DNA of 64,000 bases from JACVRW01 sp963850205 (GCA_963850205.1 CAWKKJ010000017.1:496001-560000), one strand, 5' to 3'; positions 16,909-26,487 are shown, counted from the first letter of the stretch. Numbers and translations are program-made. Notes: a model not told the origin generated them from the sequence alone.

Positions 16909-17543
16909 TGGTCGCCGACGATTCGGTGCTCCTGCGCGAGGGTGTGGTCCGGCTGCTGGAGGAGTGGGGCTTCGAGGTGGTGGCCCAGGCCGGCGACGCC
17001 GAGGACCTGCTGCGCAAGGTCAACGCCCACAAGCCCGACGTGGCCGTGGTGGACATCCGCATGCCGCCGACCAACACCGACGACGGCCTTCGCGCCGCGC
17101 TGGAGATCCGTGCCTCGCACCGCGATACCGGCGTGCTGGTGCTCTCCCAGTACGTCGAGGAGGGCTATGCCCTCGAGCTGGTGGGCGATGCCGCCGGCGG
17201 TGTGGGCTACCTGCTGAAGGACCGGGTGGCCGACGTGGAGCGCTTCGTGGACTCGGTCAAGCGGGTGGCCGAGGGCGGCTCGGCCCTCGATCCCGAGGTG
17301 GTGGCCCAGCTCGTGGGCCGCGCCCGCCGCGACGACCCGCTGGAGGAGCTGACCCCGCGCGAGCGCGAGGTGCTGGGCCTCATGGCCGAGGGCCGCTCCA
17401 ACCACGCCATCGCCGAGCAGCTCGTGGTCACCGAGCGGGCCGTGGAGAAGCACGTGACCAACATCTTCGGCAAGCTCGGCCTGGCCCCGGCTCCCGAGGA
17501 CCACCGGCGCGTGCTGGCCGTGCTGACCTTCCTCAGGGCCTGA
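16899..17543 (+). CDS. NarL/FixJ-family response regulator
   Basis: 214 aa. The N-terminal receiver has its acidic pair in VVVADDSVLLREG and its phospho-acceptor in VAVVDIRMPP. The C-terminal LuxR-type helix-turn-helix is LTPREREVLGLMAEGRSN followed by IAEQLVVTERAVEKHV. The GTG start overlaps the kinase C-terminus by 10 bp, so this is the kinase's cognate DNA-binding partner. Its 3' end overlaps the convergent methyltransferase gene by 11 bp. Targets are unknown. Confidence 0.93.
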   Translation: MRVVVADDSVLLREGVVRLLEEWGFEVVAQAGDAEDLLRKVNAHKPDVAVVDIRMPPTNTDDGLRAALEIRASHRDTGVLVLSQYVEEGYALELVGDAAGGVGYLLKDRVADVERFVDSVKRVAEGGSALDPEVVAQLVGRARRDDPLEELTPREREVLGLMAEGRSNHAIAEQLVVTERAVEKHVTNIFGKLGLAPAPEDHRRVLAVLTFLRA

Positions 17544-18309
17544 CCAGCGCCAGCAGGTACTCGCCCCGGAAGCGCAGGGTGCCGTCGTCCTCGAGGTTCT
17601 CCTCGTCCAGGTGGGCGATGTACCTCTCGCGCAGCTCGGGCGCGCGCTCGCCCAGACGGGCCGAGGCCGCGATCAGCGGGCCGAAGCTCTCGAGCATGAA
17701 GTCGGCGTAGGCCTCCACCGAGCTGTCGCGCCACTCCACCTCGTGGCGCTCGAACTCGGCCTGGCCCAGCAGCTCGGTCACGTGCTCCTCGGTTCCCCAC
17801 AGCAGCGGAGCCTGAGCATCGGGCGGCGGCGGCACGAGCTCCGCCGTCGCGGCGAACAGGCGGCCTATCGCCCCCTCCGGGGACCAGCAGCAGATGCCGA
17901 TGACCCCGCCGGGCCGGCACACCCGCGCCATCTCCTGTGCGGTGCGGGCGTGGTCGGGCGCGAACATGTGCCCGAAGGTGGAGATCACGGCGTCGAAGGC
18001 GTCGTCGGCGAAGGGCAGCGCCTCCACGTCTCCCTCCACCCAGTCGACCTCCGCCATGGCGTCGGCGGCGCGCTCGCGGGCGATGGCGAGCAGGTCGGGC
18101 GACAGGTCGAGGCCGGTCACGCGGGCTCCGGCGCGGGCCGCCGGAAGCGAGGCGTTGCCGGTGCCGCAGGCGGCGTCCAGCACCGTGCTCCCGGGCGCGA
18201 TCCCGGCCCGCTCGACCAGGAGCTCGCCCACGGCGAGGATCTTCTCGGCCACCGCGCGGTAGTTGCCCGAGCCCCACATGGCCCGATGCCCCTGCTTCAC
18301 CTCGTCCAC
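17533..18309 (-). CDS. Class I SAM-dependent methyltransferase
   Basis: 258 aa cytoplasmic enzyme of the UbiE/Methyltransf_11 type. Motif I is VLDAACGTGNASL, the acidic end of beta2 is VTGLDLSPDLL, and the post-motif segments are WVEGDVEALPFADDAFDAVIS and RVCRPGGVIGI. The substrate cannot be inferred. The GTG start lies inside the 3' end of the S9 peptidase gene (13-bp overlap), so the two are co-transcribed. It converges with the response regulator at its 3' end. Confidence 0.88.
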   Translation of the reverse strand: MDEVKQGHRAMWGSGNYRAVAEKILAVGELLVERAGIAPGSTVLDAACGTGNASLPAARAGARVTGLDLSPDLLAIARERAADAMAEVDWVEGDVEALPFADDAFDAVISTFGHMFAPDHARTAQEMARVCRPGGVIGICCWSPEGAIGRLFAATAELVPPPPDAQAPLLWGTEEHVTELLGQAEFERHEVEWRDSSVEAYADFMLESFGPLIAASARLGERAPELRERYIAHLDEENLEDDGTLRFRGEYLLALVRP

Positions 18310-20156
18310 AGCGTCACCTCCTGGATGTCTCCGGCGGGCTCGAAGCCCAGCACCTGGCCGTAGAACGACAGCTCGCTCTCCAGGGCGCTGACGATCGTCT
18401 CAGAGCGGCGGAAGCCGTGCTGCTCGCCCTGGTAGGCCAGGTAGGCGTGGGGCACCCCGCTGCTCTTGAGCGCCTCGACCATCTGCTCGGCCTGGGAGGG
18501 CGGCACCACCGGGTCCTCGAGTCCCTGCAGCAGCAGCACGGGCACGCGGATGCGGTCGGCGAAGTGGATCGGCGAGCGCTCCCGCCACGTCTCCGCCTCC
18601 TCGGGATAGGGCGCGATCAGGCCGTCGAGGTAGCGCGACTCGAACTTGTGGGTGTCGCGGGCGAGGGTCTCGGCGTCCACCACCCCGTAGTAGCTCGCGC
18701 CGGCCGCGAAGACCTCGGGCCGGAACACGAGCGCCGCCAGCGTGGTGTAGCCGCCGGCGCTTCCCCCGTGGATGGCGAGCCGCTCCGGGTCCACCTCGCC
18801 CTCAGCGGCCAGGTGCTGCGCCGCCGCCACGCAGTCCTCCACGTCCACGATGCCCCAGGCCCCGTGCAGGAGGTTGCGGTACTCGCGGCCGAACCCGGTG
18901 CTCCCGCCGTAGTTGACGTCCACCACACCGATGCCGCGGCTGGTCCAGAAGAGGATCTCCTCGTCGAGCCCCATCGGGGCGTGACCCGTGGGGCCGCCGT
19001 GGATCTGCACTAGGAGCGGAGGGCGCTCGTCCGGCGGTCCCTCGAGGTCCGGGTGGGCCGGCGGGTAGTAGAAGGCGTGCGCGGTGCGGCCGCCGGCGCT
19101 CTCGAACTCGATGGCCCGGGGGACCGAGACGAAGCCGCTCGGCAGCGGCTCGTCGCTCGCAGGACGTAATACCCGCTCGCCGTCCGCCTCGCTCCAGCTG
19201 ACCAGCTCCAGGCCCCGGTCGGGCGCTCCCGCGATGAACAGCAGCCGGTTGCCGCGCGAGCGAAGGAAGGGAAAGCCGAAGGTGGTGTAGGGCAGGTCGA
19301 CCTCCGACAGGCGCCCATCTCGCAGAAGGCAGAGGCGCTCGACGGCCCGCTCGGTGCGCACGCAGGCCACGGTTCCATCCTCGAGGAAGGCGTAGGTGGA
19401 GCCTCCGAACAGCCACAGAGGATGGCCGAGGTCGGCCCGCTCGTGGGTGACCTGCCCGCCGTCGTTGTACAGGTTCCACCAGCCGTCGCGGTCGGAGATC
19501 CAGTGGAGGTCGCCGGCGGGGCTCCATTCCGGCTGCCAGATCGCCTCCTCCGGGCCGCCGGCCACCCGGCGGTCGTCCAGCCAGAGCTCGCAACCGTCCC
19601 AGGGCATGTTGGGGTGGTCCCAGCAGATCCAGCACAGGGCCCCGTCGTCCGTGCGCACGCGCGGGAACGCGTAGAAGTCGCGGCCCGAGGCGAGCACCTC
19701 CGGCTCGCCGCCGGCCGCGGGCACGCTCACCACCTCGTTCACCGGCTCGCCCGCGCCGCCGTGGGTCTCCCGCACACACACGACATCGCCGGCGGGGGTG
19801 GTGCGGCCGTCGGCGTAGCGATACGGCCCCTCCGGCGTGATCGGCACGGGCTCGGCGCCCGGCTCCAGGCGATAGAGGCGCTGGTCGCCGGAATTCGAGA
19901 GATAGGCGGTCTGCCCGCTGAGCAGCCATGCCCCGCAGCCGTACTCGTGCACCTTGGTCCGGACGTCGAACGAGGGCGGCGTGACGTCCTCGCCGTCGCG
20001 CACCAGCGCGGTCCGTCCCTCGGCCAGCGGCCGCCGCTCCAGCCACCAGGCGGCGCCGTCCTCGCCCAGGGCGGGCTCGGACAGCCGCACACCGGCCTGG
20101 GCCACGTCGGCGGCGCCGATCACTGAGGGCCAGGAGCCGTAGGGAGCGTGGCTCAC
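18297..20156 (-). CDS. Prolyl oligopeptidase family (S9) serine peptidase
   Basis: 619 aa, two-domain S9 peptidase. The N-terminal two thirds is a WD/PD40-like beta-propeller. The C-terminal alpha/beta-hydrolase domain has the nucleophile elbow GGSAGGYTT, the catalytic Asp in LLLQGLEDPVVPP and the catalytic His in GEQHGFR; LLVQIHGGPTGHA is the oxyanion region. No signal peptide is visible, so a cytoplasmic peptidase (acylaminoacyl-/dipeptidyl-peptidase type) is likely. The GTG at 20156 is chosen because it begins with SHAPYGSWPS, the usual family start, and leaves a 78-bp divergent gap to the ABC transporter. Confidence 0.9.
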   Translation of the reverse strand: MSHAPYGSWPSVIGAADVAQAGVRLSEPALGEDGAAWWLERRPLAEGRTALVRDGEDVTPPSFDVRTKVHEYGCGAWLLSGQTAYLSNSGDQRLYRLEPGAEPVPITPEGPYRYADGRTTPAGDVVCVRETHGGAGEPVNEVVSVPAAGGEPEVLASGRDFYAFPRVRTDDGALCWICWDHPNMPWDGCELWLDDRRVAGGPEEAIWQPEWSPAGDLHWISDRDGWWNLYNDGGQVTHERADLGHPLWLFGGSTYAFLEDGTVACVRTERAVERLCLLRDGRLSEVDLPYTTFGFPFLRSRGNRLLFIAGAPDRGLELVSWSEADGERVLRPASDEPLPSGFVSVPRAIEFESAGGRTAHAFYYPPAHPDLEGPPDERPPLLVQIHGGPTGHAPMGLDEEILFWTSRGIGVVDVNYGGSTGFGREYRNLLHGAWGIVDVEDCVAAAQHLAAEGEVDPERLAIHGGSAGGYTTLAALVFRPEVFAAGASYYGVVDAETLARDTHKFESRYLDGLIAPYPEEAETWRERSPIHFADRIRVPVLLLQGLEDPVVPPSQAEQMVEALKSSGVPHAYLAYQGEQHGFRRSETIVSALESELSFYGQVLGFEPAGDIQEVTLWTR

Positions 20157-20234
20157 GCGGTGATCTTCGCCGAACCGTGAACCTGGTGTTACCCGTACCG
20201 CTTCCAACGCACCCGCGTGGCACTCTGCAGGCCC

Positions 20235-20957
20235 ATGGATTCCATCGTCACCGCCACCGACGTTCGCCGCCGCTACGGGGAAGGCGACGCCGCCGTGGAC
20301 GCCCTCGCCGGGGTGACCACCGACTTCGAGCGCGGGCGCTTTTCCGCGATCATGGGCCCGTCGGGCTCGGGCAAGTCCACGCTGATGCACATCCTGGCCG
20401 GGCTGGACCGGCCCACGGGCGGCTCGGTGACGCTCGACGGAACCGAGATCACCGGCCTGGACGACGGCGACCTCACCAAGCTGCGGCGCGACAAGCTGGG
20501 CTTCATCTTCCAGTTCTTCAACCTCATCCCCGTGCTGACGGCGGAGGAGAACGTGGTGCTGCCGCTCTCGATCGCGGGGCGCAAGCCGGACGAGGAGTGG
20601 ATGCGGCAGCTGATCGACACTGTCGGCCTCGCCGACCGGCTGACCCACCGCCCGGCCGAGCTGTCCGGCGGCCAGCAACAGCGCGTCGCGGTGGCGAGAG
20701 CCCTGGTCAGCAAGCCGGCCGTGGTCTTCGCGGACGAGCCGACGGGCAACCTGGACTCCAAGTCGAGCCAGGAGATCCTGCAGATGCTGCGGCAGTCGGT
20801 CGACGACCTGGGCCAGACGGTGATCATGGTCACCCACGATCCCGAGGCCGCGTCGTACGCCGACCGGCTGGTGGTGCTGCGCGACGGCCAGGTGGTCCAC
20901 GACGCCGCGGCCGGCACGTCTGACGACGTGATCGAGCTGATGAAGGACGTGGCGTGA
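20235..20957 (+). CDS. ABC transporter ATP-binding protein (MacB/LolD type)
   Basis: 240 aa ATPase of the MacB/FtsE class. Walker A GPSGSGKST, Q-loop FQFFNLIPVLTAEENV, signature LSGGQQQR, Walker B VVFADEPTGNLDS and switch His in VMVTHD are all present. The FQ-FNLxPxLTAxENV sequence and GNLDS are typical of ATPases that pair with FtsX-fold permeases. The ATG at 20235 fits better than an upstream ATG that adds six non-conserved residues. A GTGA overlap couples it to the permease. Likely role: mechanotransmission for export or envelope maintenance. Confidence 0.93.
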   Translation: MDSIVTATDVRRRYGEGDAAVDALAGVTTDFERGRFSAIMGPSGSGKSTLMHILAGLDRPTGGSVTLDGTEITGLDDGDLTKLRRDKLGFIFQFFNLIPVLTAEENVVLPLSIAGRKPDEEWMRQLIDTVGLADRLTHRPAELSGGQQQRVAVARALVSKPAVVFADEPTGNLDSKSSQEILQMLRQSVDDLGQTVIMVTHDPEAASYADRLVVLRDGQVVHDAAAGTSDDVIELMKDVA

Positions 20958-23503
20958 CCAAGGTCGCGCTCAGGGGCCTGAGGCAGCGCAAGCTGCGGGC
21001 CTTCGTGACGATGCTGGCGGTGCTGCTGGGCGTGGCCTTCATCGCCGGCAGCTACGTCCTCACCGATACCATCAACCGCTCGTTCGACGACATCTTCGAC
21101 GTCGCCTACGAGGGCACCGACGTCGCCGTCTCCTCCAGCACCACAGGCCAGTCCGACAACGGAGAGGTGCCGGCGTTCTCGGATCGTTACCTGGGCGAGG
21201 TCCGTCAGGTGGATGGCGTGCAGAAGGCGGCGGGGGGCATCTTCAGCCTGGTGCGCTTCGTGGACGAGAAGGGCGAGCCCCTGAGCACCGCCTTCGCTCC
21301 CGAGTTCGTCTCCTCCGTAGCTCCCAAGCCGTTCGAGACGCTCACCTATACCGACGGGCGGCCGCCGGCGACCGCCTCGGAGGCCTCGATCGACGAATCC
21401 ACGGCGGAGCGCGAGGGACTCGAGCCCGGCGACACGCTGCGCATCGCCGGTCCTGCGGGCGTCAAGGGCTACGAGCTGACCGGCATCCAGCGCCTCGGGA
21501 ACACCGCATCAGGCGGCTCCGGCACCGCACAGCTGACGCTGGCCGAGGCTCAGCGCCTGACCGAGAAGCGGGGCGAGTTCGACGGGCTTTCGATCCAGGC
21601 CGCAGATGGCGTTCGTCCCGAGGACCTCAGCAGCCGCGTCGACGAGGTGCTCCCCGCCCGCCTCACGGTGGAGACCGGGACCGAGGCGGCCGCCCGCCAG
21701 GCGCAGGACATCAAGGACGACCTGAGCTTCTTCCGGGTGATTCTCCTGGTCTTCGGCGGGATCGCTCTGCTGGTGGGCAGCTTCCTCATCTTCAACATCT
21801 TCTCCATCACCGTGGCCCAGCGAATCCGCGAGCTCGGCCTGCTGCGCACTCTCGGGGGCACCCGCGGCCAGGTGCTGCGCAGCATGATCCTCGAGGCCAC
21901 GATCACCGGCCTGGTGGGCTCCGTGCTCGGCGTGCTCGCCGGCATCGGCGTCGCGGCCGGCCTGAACGCCATCTTCAAGGCCTTCGGCATCGACCTGCCC
22001 AACACCGGGACCGTGATCGCCACCCGCACGGTCCTGCTCGCGTTTGCGGTGGGGATGCTGGTCACGCTGCTCTCGGCGGTCATACCAGCGGTGCGCGCCA
22101 CCCGCGTGTCGCCGATGGCAGCGCTGCTCGAGGCCGAGCTGCCCGAGAGTCGCACGCGCGGCCGGCTCTTCACGGCCTTTGCGCTGCTGCTCACGCTGGC
22201 CGGCATCGCCCTGGCCGCCGCCGGTGTGTTCGGGGTCGCGGACGACCCAAATGCGGGGGCGGGCCTCGCCGGCGGCGGCGCGGTGGCCACGCTGATGGGC
22301 GTCTCCATGCTGAGCCCGCGGCTGGTGCGTCCGTTGGCCTCGGTGGCCGGCTGGCCGCTGGAACGGCTGCGCGGGATCACGGGGCGCCTCGCCCGCGAGA
22401 ACTCGGTGCGCAAGCCGGGCCGCACCGCGGTCACCGCCGGCGCCCTCATGATCGGCCTCGCGGTGGTCGTCTTCGTGACCGTGTTCGCGGCCGGCATCAG
22501 CGCCTCGGTGAACAACGCGATCGACCGGAACTTCCAGGGCGACCTCGTCCTGCAGAACAGCGACGGCTTCTCCCCGATCAGCGCCGGCGCCGGCCGGGAG
22601 GCCGAGCGCGTGGAGGGCGTGAGAACCGTCTCCTCGCTCAGCTTCGCCGGCTCCGAGCGCGAGGGCAAGGACGTGCCCCTGTCCGGGGTGGACCCGGCGA
22701 CGGTCAGTGACGTGCTCTCGCTGGACTGGGAGCAGGGCTCGCCGGAGACGCTGTCGGGCCTGTCGGCGCAGGGCGCCGTGGCCGACGACGCCTGGGCGAA
22801 GTCGAACGACCTCGACGTGGGCGACACGATCACCGTCCGCACGCCGCTCGAGCGCCGGACGACCTTCACGATCGAGGGAACGGTGAAGGACAACGCGGAC
22901 CTGCTGCGCAATCTCGTGGTGCCCGAGCAGACGCTGCGGCGCGAGTTCGGTGTCACCCAGCCGAGCATCACCTTCGTGCGCCTCGAGCAGGGCACGAACG
23001 CGGCCGCCGTGCAGCGGGAGATCGAGCGGTCCGTCGACCGGCGCTTTCCCACCGTGGACACGCTCAACCAGCAGGAGCTGAAGGACGCCCAGGAGGAGCA
23101 GATCAACGTGCTGGTGAGCTTCTTCTACGTACTGCTGGCCCTCGCCATCGTGATCTCGCTGCTGGGCATCGTCACCACGCTCGCCCTCTCGATCCACGAG
23201 CGCACGCGCGAGCTGGGCATGCTCCGCGCGGTGGGGATGTCCCGCCGCCAGGTGCGCCGGCTCGTGCGCTACGAGTCGGTGATCACCGCCCTGATCGGCG
23301 CCATCCTGGGCACGATCCTGGGCGTGATCTTCGCCGCCTTGGTCTCCCGCCCGCTGGCCGACGAGGGCTTCGAGCTCGCCTACCCGATCGGCACGCTGGT
23401 GGTGCTGCTGGTGCTGGCCGCCCTGGCCGGCGTGCTGGCCGCGATCTGGCCGGCCCGGCGGGCGGCGAAGCTTGACGTGCTGCGCGCCCTGGCCTACGAG
23501 TGA
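20954..23503 (+). CDS. FtsX/MacB-family ABC transporter permease
   Basis: 849 aa integral membrane protein made of two MacB-periplasmic-core/FtsX repeats. A membrane helix near residues 15-35 precedes an extracytoplasmic domain (about 40-245), three helices (about 255-390), a further helix pair (about 400-450), a second helix and extracytoplasmic domain (about 490-700), and three final helices (about 715-840). FtsX cores read IRELGLLRTLGGTRGQVLR and TRELGMLRAVGMSRRQVRR. This architecture is common in actinobacteria. Substrate unknown; such systems move lipoproteins, peptides or antibiotics or act as mechanotransducers. GTG start overlaps the ATPase stop. Confidence 0.92.
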   Translation: MTKVALRGLRQRKLRAFVTMLAVLLGVAFIAGSYVLTDTINRSFDDIFDVAYEGTDVAVSSSTTGQSDNGEVPAFSDRYLGEVRQVDGVQKAAGGIFSLVRFVDEKGEPLSTAFAPEFVSSVAPKPFETLTYTDGRPPATASEASIDESTAEREGLEPGDTLRIAGPAGVKGYELTGIQRLGNTASGGSGTAQLTLAEAQRLTEKRGEFDGLSIQAADGVRPEDLSSRVDEVLPARLTVETGTEAAARQAQDIKDDLSFFRVILLVFGGIALLVGSFLIFNIFSITVAQRIRELGLLRTLGGTRGQVLRSMILEATITGLVGSVLGVLAGIGVAAGLNAIFKAFGIDLPNTGTVIATRTVLLAFAVGMLVTLLSAVIPAVRATRVSPMAALLEAELPESRTRGRLFTAFALLLTLAGIALAAAGVFGVADDPNAGAGLAGGGAVATLMGVSMLSPRLVRPLASVAGWPLERLRGITGRLARENSVRKPGRTAVTAGALMIGLAVVVFVTVFAAGISASVNNAIDRNFQGDLVLQNSDGFSPISAGAGREAERVEGVRTVSSLSFAGSEREGKDVPLSGVDPATVSDVLSLDWEQGSPETLSGLSAQGAVADDAWAKSNDLDVGDTITVRTPLERRTTFTIEGTVKDNADLLRNLVVPEQTLRREFGVTQPSITFVRLEQGTNAAAVQREIERSVDRRFPTVDTLNQQELKDAQEEQINVLVSFFYVLLALAIVISLLGIVTTLALSIHERTRELGMLRAVGMSRRQVRRLVRYESVITALIGAILGTILGVIFAALVSRPLADEGFELAYPIGTLVVLLVLAALAGVLAAIWPARRAAKLDVLRALAYE

Positions 23504-23537
23504 ACGCCGCGCCCAACCAACGCTTGCGCGGCGGCGG

Positions 23538-23930
23538 GTGACCGCGCTCGAGGTCGTCCGCCGGGCCTTCGCCGACTACAGCAGCGCCGGCCCGCTGGGC
23601 GCGGATCCGCGCTGGTGGGACGAGGAGCTCGTGCTGGACGAGAACGACGTCTTCCCCGACAGCACGGTCGTTCACGGCCGGGGCGCGGTGGCGCGACGCC
23701 TCGACGAACGCCACACGGTGGCGGGCGGAACGTCCCTGCGCCTGGTCCGCCTGGACGACCTGGGGGAGGACCGGGTGCTCATCCAGCTCAGCCTGGGCGC
23801 GGTGGGCCGGGCCAGTGGGATCGCCTTTCCCTTCGACTGGTGGCTGTTGGCCACCGTGCGCGACGGCCGCATCGCGGAGCTGCGCGACTTCAGCGACCGG
23901 AAGAGCGCGTGGGCGACCGCGTCCCGGTAA
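23538..23930 (+). CDS. SnoaL-like / NTF2-fold small protein
   Basis: 130 aa cytoplasmic protein with the layout of a SnoaL/NTF2-like cone: N-terminal helix (VVRRAFADYSSAG), a strand with WWDEELVLDENDVFPD, a GRGAVARRLDER helix and C-terminal strands ending in VRDGRIAELRDFSDR, the usual SnoaL end. The GTG is chosen as the first start after the upstream stop that begins the conserved helix. The 34-bp gap upstream contains GCCGCGC/GCGCGGC arms that could form a hairpin. It overlaps the next gene by 22 bp. Function unknown. Confidence 0.75.
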   Translation: MTALEVVRRAFADYSSAGPLGADPRWWDEELVLDENDVFPDSTVVHGRGAVARRLDERHTVAGGTSLRLVRLDDLGEDRVLIQLSLGAVGRASGIAFPFDWWLLATVRDGRIAELRDFSDRKSAWATASR

Positions 23931-24316
23931 CCGGGGTCTCCGAGCTGGTGCTGGAGGTGGTGGATCTCGAGGCCGCCGAAGCCTTCTACGCAGGCCTGCT
24001 GGGGCTGCCGGTGGTCGAGCGCTGGACCGACCGCGAGGCGATCTGGGTGATGGCGGGCGAGCGCACCCGGATCGGGCTCTGGCGGCCCCAGGTCGGGCTC
24101 GCCGGAGGCCGCGGAGGCGTGCACGTGCACTTCGCGCTGAAGATCGCCGAGGAGGACTTCGACGCCACGGTGGCCGAGCTGCGCCGGCGCGGGCGCGAGG
24201 TGGAGGTGATCGGCTTCTCCGACACCCACGGCCGCGCCGCCTATCTGGACGATCCGGACGGCAACGTGGTCGAGCTCTGGACCTGGGACGTGGCGGAGCA
24301 CCTCCGCGGCGGCTGA
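23909..24316 (+). CDS. Glyoxalase/bleomycin-resistance (VOC) family protein
   Basis: 135 aa single vicinal-oxygen-chelate domain. Visible: VSELVLEVVDLEAAEAFYAGLLGLP (family opening, given by key residues), GVHVHFAL with a candidate metal His, and the C-terminal AYLDDPDGNVVELW with a candidate Glu ligand. The GTG at 23909 overlaps the SnoaL-like gene by 22 bp. The family covers dioxygenases, glyoxalases, isomerases and drug-binding proteins; the specific role cannot be assigned. Confidence 0.82.
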   Translation: MGDRVPVTGVSELVLEVVDLEAAEAFYAGLLGLPVVERWTDREAIWVMAGERTRIGLWRPQVGLAGGRGGVHVHFALKIAEEDFDATVAELRRRGREVEVIGFSDTHGRAAYLDDPDGNVVELWTWDVAEHLRGG

Positions 24317-24426
24317 GGCCCGGCCCCTGGCTGGCCCCCGGCGTGGAAACGCTCGCCGCGCTGGCTCCCGTCGCGCGGCTGTAACACCGGTCGCTGCGCT
24401 GTTGCACCGGAGCCGCCGGCGCGAGG

Positions 24427-24473
24427 GTGTGGCTTCCAGAAGTCGCGCATATGGCGACTTTCGGAAGCCACAC
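24427..24473. repeat. 47-bp near-perfect palindrome, copy 1 of a dispersed family
   Basis: The arms GTGTGGCTTCC and GGAAGCCACAC are exact inverted repeats of 11 bp. Pairing continues inward through GAAGTCGC/GCGACTTT to a central CATATG. It sits in the 264-bp non-coding gap between the glyoxalase-like gene and the MeaB-like gene. A second copy with the same arms and the same 47-bp length lies at 57683-57729, and a shorter related palindrome at 57466-57504. No transposase or RAYT gene is nearby. The rest of the gap shows nothing recognisable. Confidence 0.8.
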
Positions 24474-24580
24474 TCGGGCCGGGGCCGCTCGGGCCGTGCC
24501 CCTTACCCAGCCCGGCCCCGGTCCCGGCGGGTCCAGGCTGAGCCTGGGCCGGCCCCGCGAACCGTAGGATTCGCCGCCCC

Positions 24581-25540
24581 GTGCCCGCCCCCGGACGCAC
24601 CGCCGCCGACCTCGCCCAGCGCCTGCTGGAGGGCGACAAGCGCGCGCTGGCGCGGGCCATCTCGCTGGTGGAGAACGACGATCCGGAGGGCTGGGCCCTG
24701 GTGCGCGAGGTCTATCCGCACACGGGCCGGGCCGTGGTGGTGGGCTTCACCGGGCCGCCGGGCGTGGGCAAGTCGACGCTGCTCGGCCGGCTGATCGAGC
24801 ACGGGCGCGCCCGCGAGCGGGAGATCGCGGTGCTCAGCGTCGACCCCAGCTCTCCCTTCACCCAGGGCGCCCTGCTGGGCGACCGCATCCGCCTGGCCGA
24901 CCACTTCCTCGATCCCGGCGTGTACATCCGCTCGATGGCCACCCGGGGCTCGCTGGGGGGGCTGTCGGAGGCCACGCTGCAGGCCGCGCTGCTGATGGAC
25001 GCCAGCGGGAAGGACGACGTGTTCCTGGAGACGGTGGGCGTCGGCCAGGCCGAGGTCGACATCATCGACCACGCCGACACCGTGGTCCTGGTGCTCATGC
25101 CCGGCTCCGGCGACTCCATCCAGGCGCTCAAGGCGGGGGTGATGGAGATCCCCGACGTGATCGCGGTCAACAAGGCCGACCACCCGCTCACCGACACCAT
25201 GGTGCGGGAGGTTCGCGGGGTGCTCTCGCTGGGCCCGCAGGAGGGCTGGCGGGTGCCCATCGTGAAGACGGAGGCCGCGCGGGGCGAGGGGATCGAGGAG
25301 CTCTCCGAGAAGATGGCCGAGCACCGCAGCTTCATCGAGGAGCAGGGGACGCTCAGCGAGCGACGGCGCCGCAACCTGATGAACGAGGTGGTGGCCCTTG
25401 CGGCGGCGCGGTTGCGCCGGGAGCTCGAGGCCCACGTTCGCGACGACGACGCCGTGCGCGAGCTGCTGGACGAGGTGGTGGCCCGCAAACTGGACCCGGC
25501 GTCGGCGGCCGCGAGGTTGCTCGAGCTCGAGCGCGGGTAG
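24581..25540 (+). CDS. meaB: MeaB/ArgK-family G3E GTPase
   Basis: 319 aa P-loop GTPase chaperone that protects and reactivates methylmalonyl-CoA mutase or related B12 mutases. Walker A GPPGVGKST (about residues 58-66), VLSVDPSSPFTQGALLGDRIRL (key family segment), the Walker B-like DDVFLETVGVGQ and the NKAD base-specificity motif are visible, with the C-terminal dimerisation helices. No mutase gene is adjacent, which is common. GTG start; 11 bp separate it from the CHAD gene. Confidence 0.92.
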   Translation: MPAPGRTAADLAQRLLEGDKRALARAISLVENDDPEGWALVREVYPHTGRAVVVGFTGPPGVGKSTLLGRLIEHGRAREREIAVLSVDPSSPFTQGALLGDRIRLADHFLDPGVYIRSMATRGSLGGLSEATLQAALLMDASGKDDVFLETVGVGQAEVDIIDHADTVVLVLMPGSGDSIQALKAGVMEIPDVIAVNKADHPLTDTMVREVRGVLSLGPQEGWRVPIVKTEAARGEGIEELSEKMAEHRSFIEEQGTLSERRRRNLMNEVVALAAARLRRELEAHVRDDDAVRELLDEVVARKLDPASAAARLLELERG

Positions 25541-25551
25541 ATTCTCCCGCC

Positions 25552-26484
25552 GTGGCGACCTCGCGACGCAAGTATCGGCTGAAGGACGGCGAGCCCGTTC
25601 CGGAGGGCATCGCCCGGATGGCCCGCGGTCGCATCGACGACGCGCTGGACGAGCTCGGTGGCAAGACCGACAGCACCCGCGAGGAGGCCATCCACTCGGC
25701 CCGCAAGAACATCAAGAAGCTGCGCGCGCTGCTGCGCCTGACCCGCGACCAGCTGGGCACCGAGGTCTACCGGCGCGACAACCAGACCTTCCGGGAGGCG
25801 GCCCAGCAGCTGTCGGGGGTGCGCGATGCCGACGTGATGCTGGCCACCCTCGATGATCTTCACGAGCGCTATCCCGATGAGCTGGGCCGGCGCGCCACGG
25901 GCCCGGCCGGCGACCTGCGCCAGGCCCTCGAGGCCCACCGGATCAGAACGGCCGGCGGCGCCGGAGAGCAGGCGTCGGAGGACGCCGCTCGGCTGCTGAG
26001 ACGGGTTCGCCGCAGGATCGGCGGCTGGCCGCTCGAGCAGGACGGCTTCGAGGCGGTGGAGGTCGGCCTGCGGCGCAGCTACCGCCGGGGCCGGCGCGGC
26101 TACCGCACCGCCCTCCGCGAGCCCGGCACCGAGAACCTCCACGAGTGGCGCAAGCGGGTGAAGGACCTCTGGTACCACCTCGACATCCTGCGCGACACCT
26201 GGACCCCCGTGATGAAGGCGCTCGCCGACGAGGCCCACGAGCTGTCCGACCGGCTGGGCGACGACCACGACCTGGCCGTGCTCCTGGCCTGGGCCGGCGA
26301 GCATGACACCGCGGCCGCCGAGGGGCTGAGAGGGCCCGTCGAGCAGCGCCGCGCCGAGCTCCAGGCCGACGCCTTCACACTCGGGGCACGGCTCTACGCG
26401 GACAAGCCGGGACGCTTCACCCGCCGCGTCGAGCGCTGGTGGGACGCGTCCGCCGCCGCCCGGGCTCGGGCGGACGCCGCCTGA
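25552..26484 (+). CDS. CHAD domain-containing protein
   Basis: 310 aa, mostly alpha-helical and rich in conserved His and basic residues: HSARKNIKKLRALLRL near the N-terminus, LSGVRDADVMLATL, LHEWRKRVKDLWYHLDIL and LGDDHDLAVL. These repeats define the CHAD domain, which binds polyphosphate; in some bacteria it targets polyphosphate granules. There is no CYTH domain in this protein. GTG start 11 bp after the MeaB-like gene, so probably co-transcribed. Confidence 0.9.
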   Translation: MATSRRKYRLKDGEPVPEGIARMARGRIDDALDELGGKTDSTREEAIHSARKNIKKLRALLRLTRDQLGTEVYRRDNQTFREAAQQLSGVRDADVMLATLDDLHERYPDELGRRATGPAGDLRQALEAHRIRTAGGAGEQASEDAARLLRRVRRRIGGWPLEQDGFEAVEVGLRRSYRRGRRGYRTALREPGTENLHEWRKRVKDLWYHLDILRDTWTPVMKALADEAHELSDRLGDDHDLAVLLAWAGEHDTAAAEGLRGPVEQRRAELQADAFTLGARLYADKPGRFTRRVERWWDASAAARARADAA

Positions 26485-26487
26485 GTA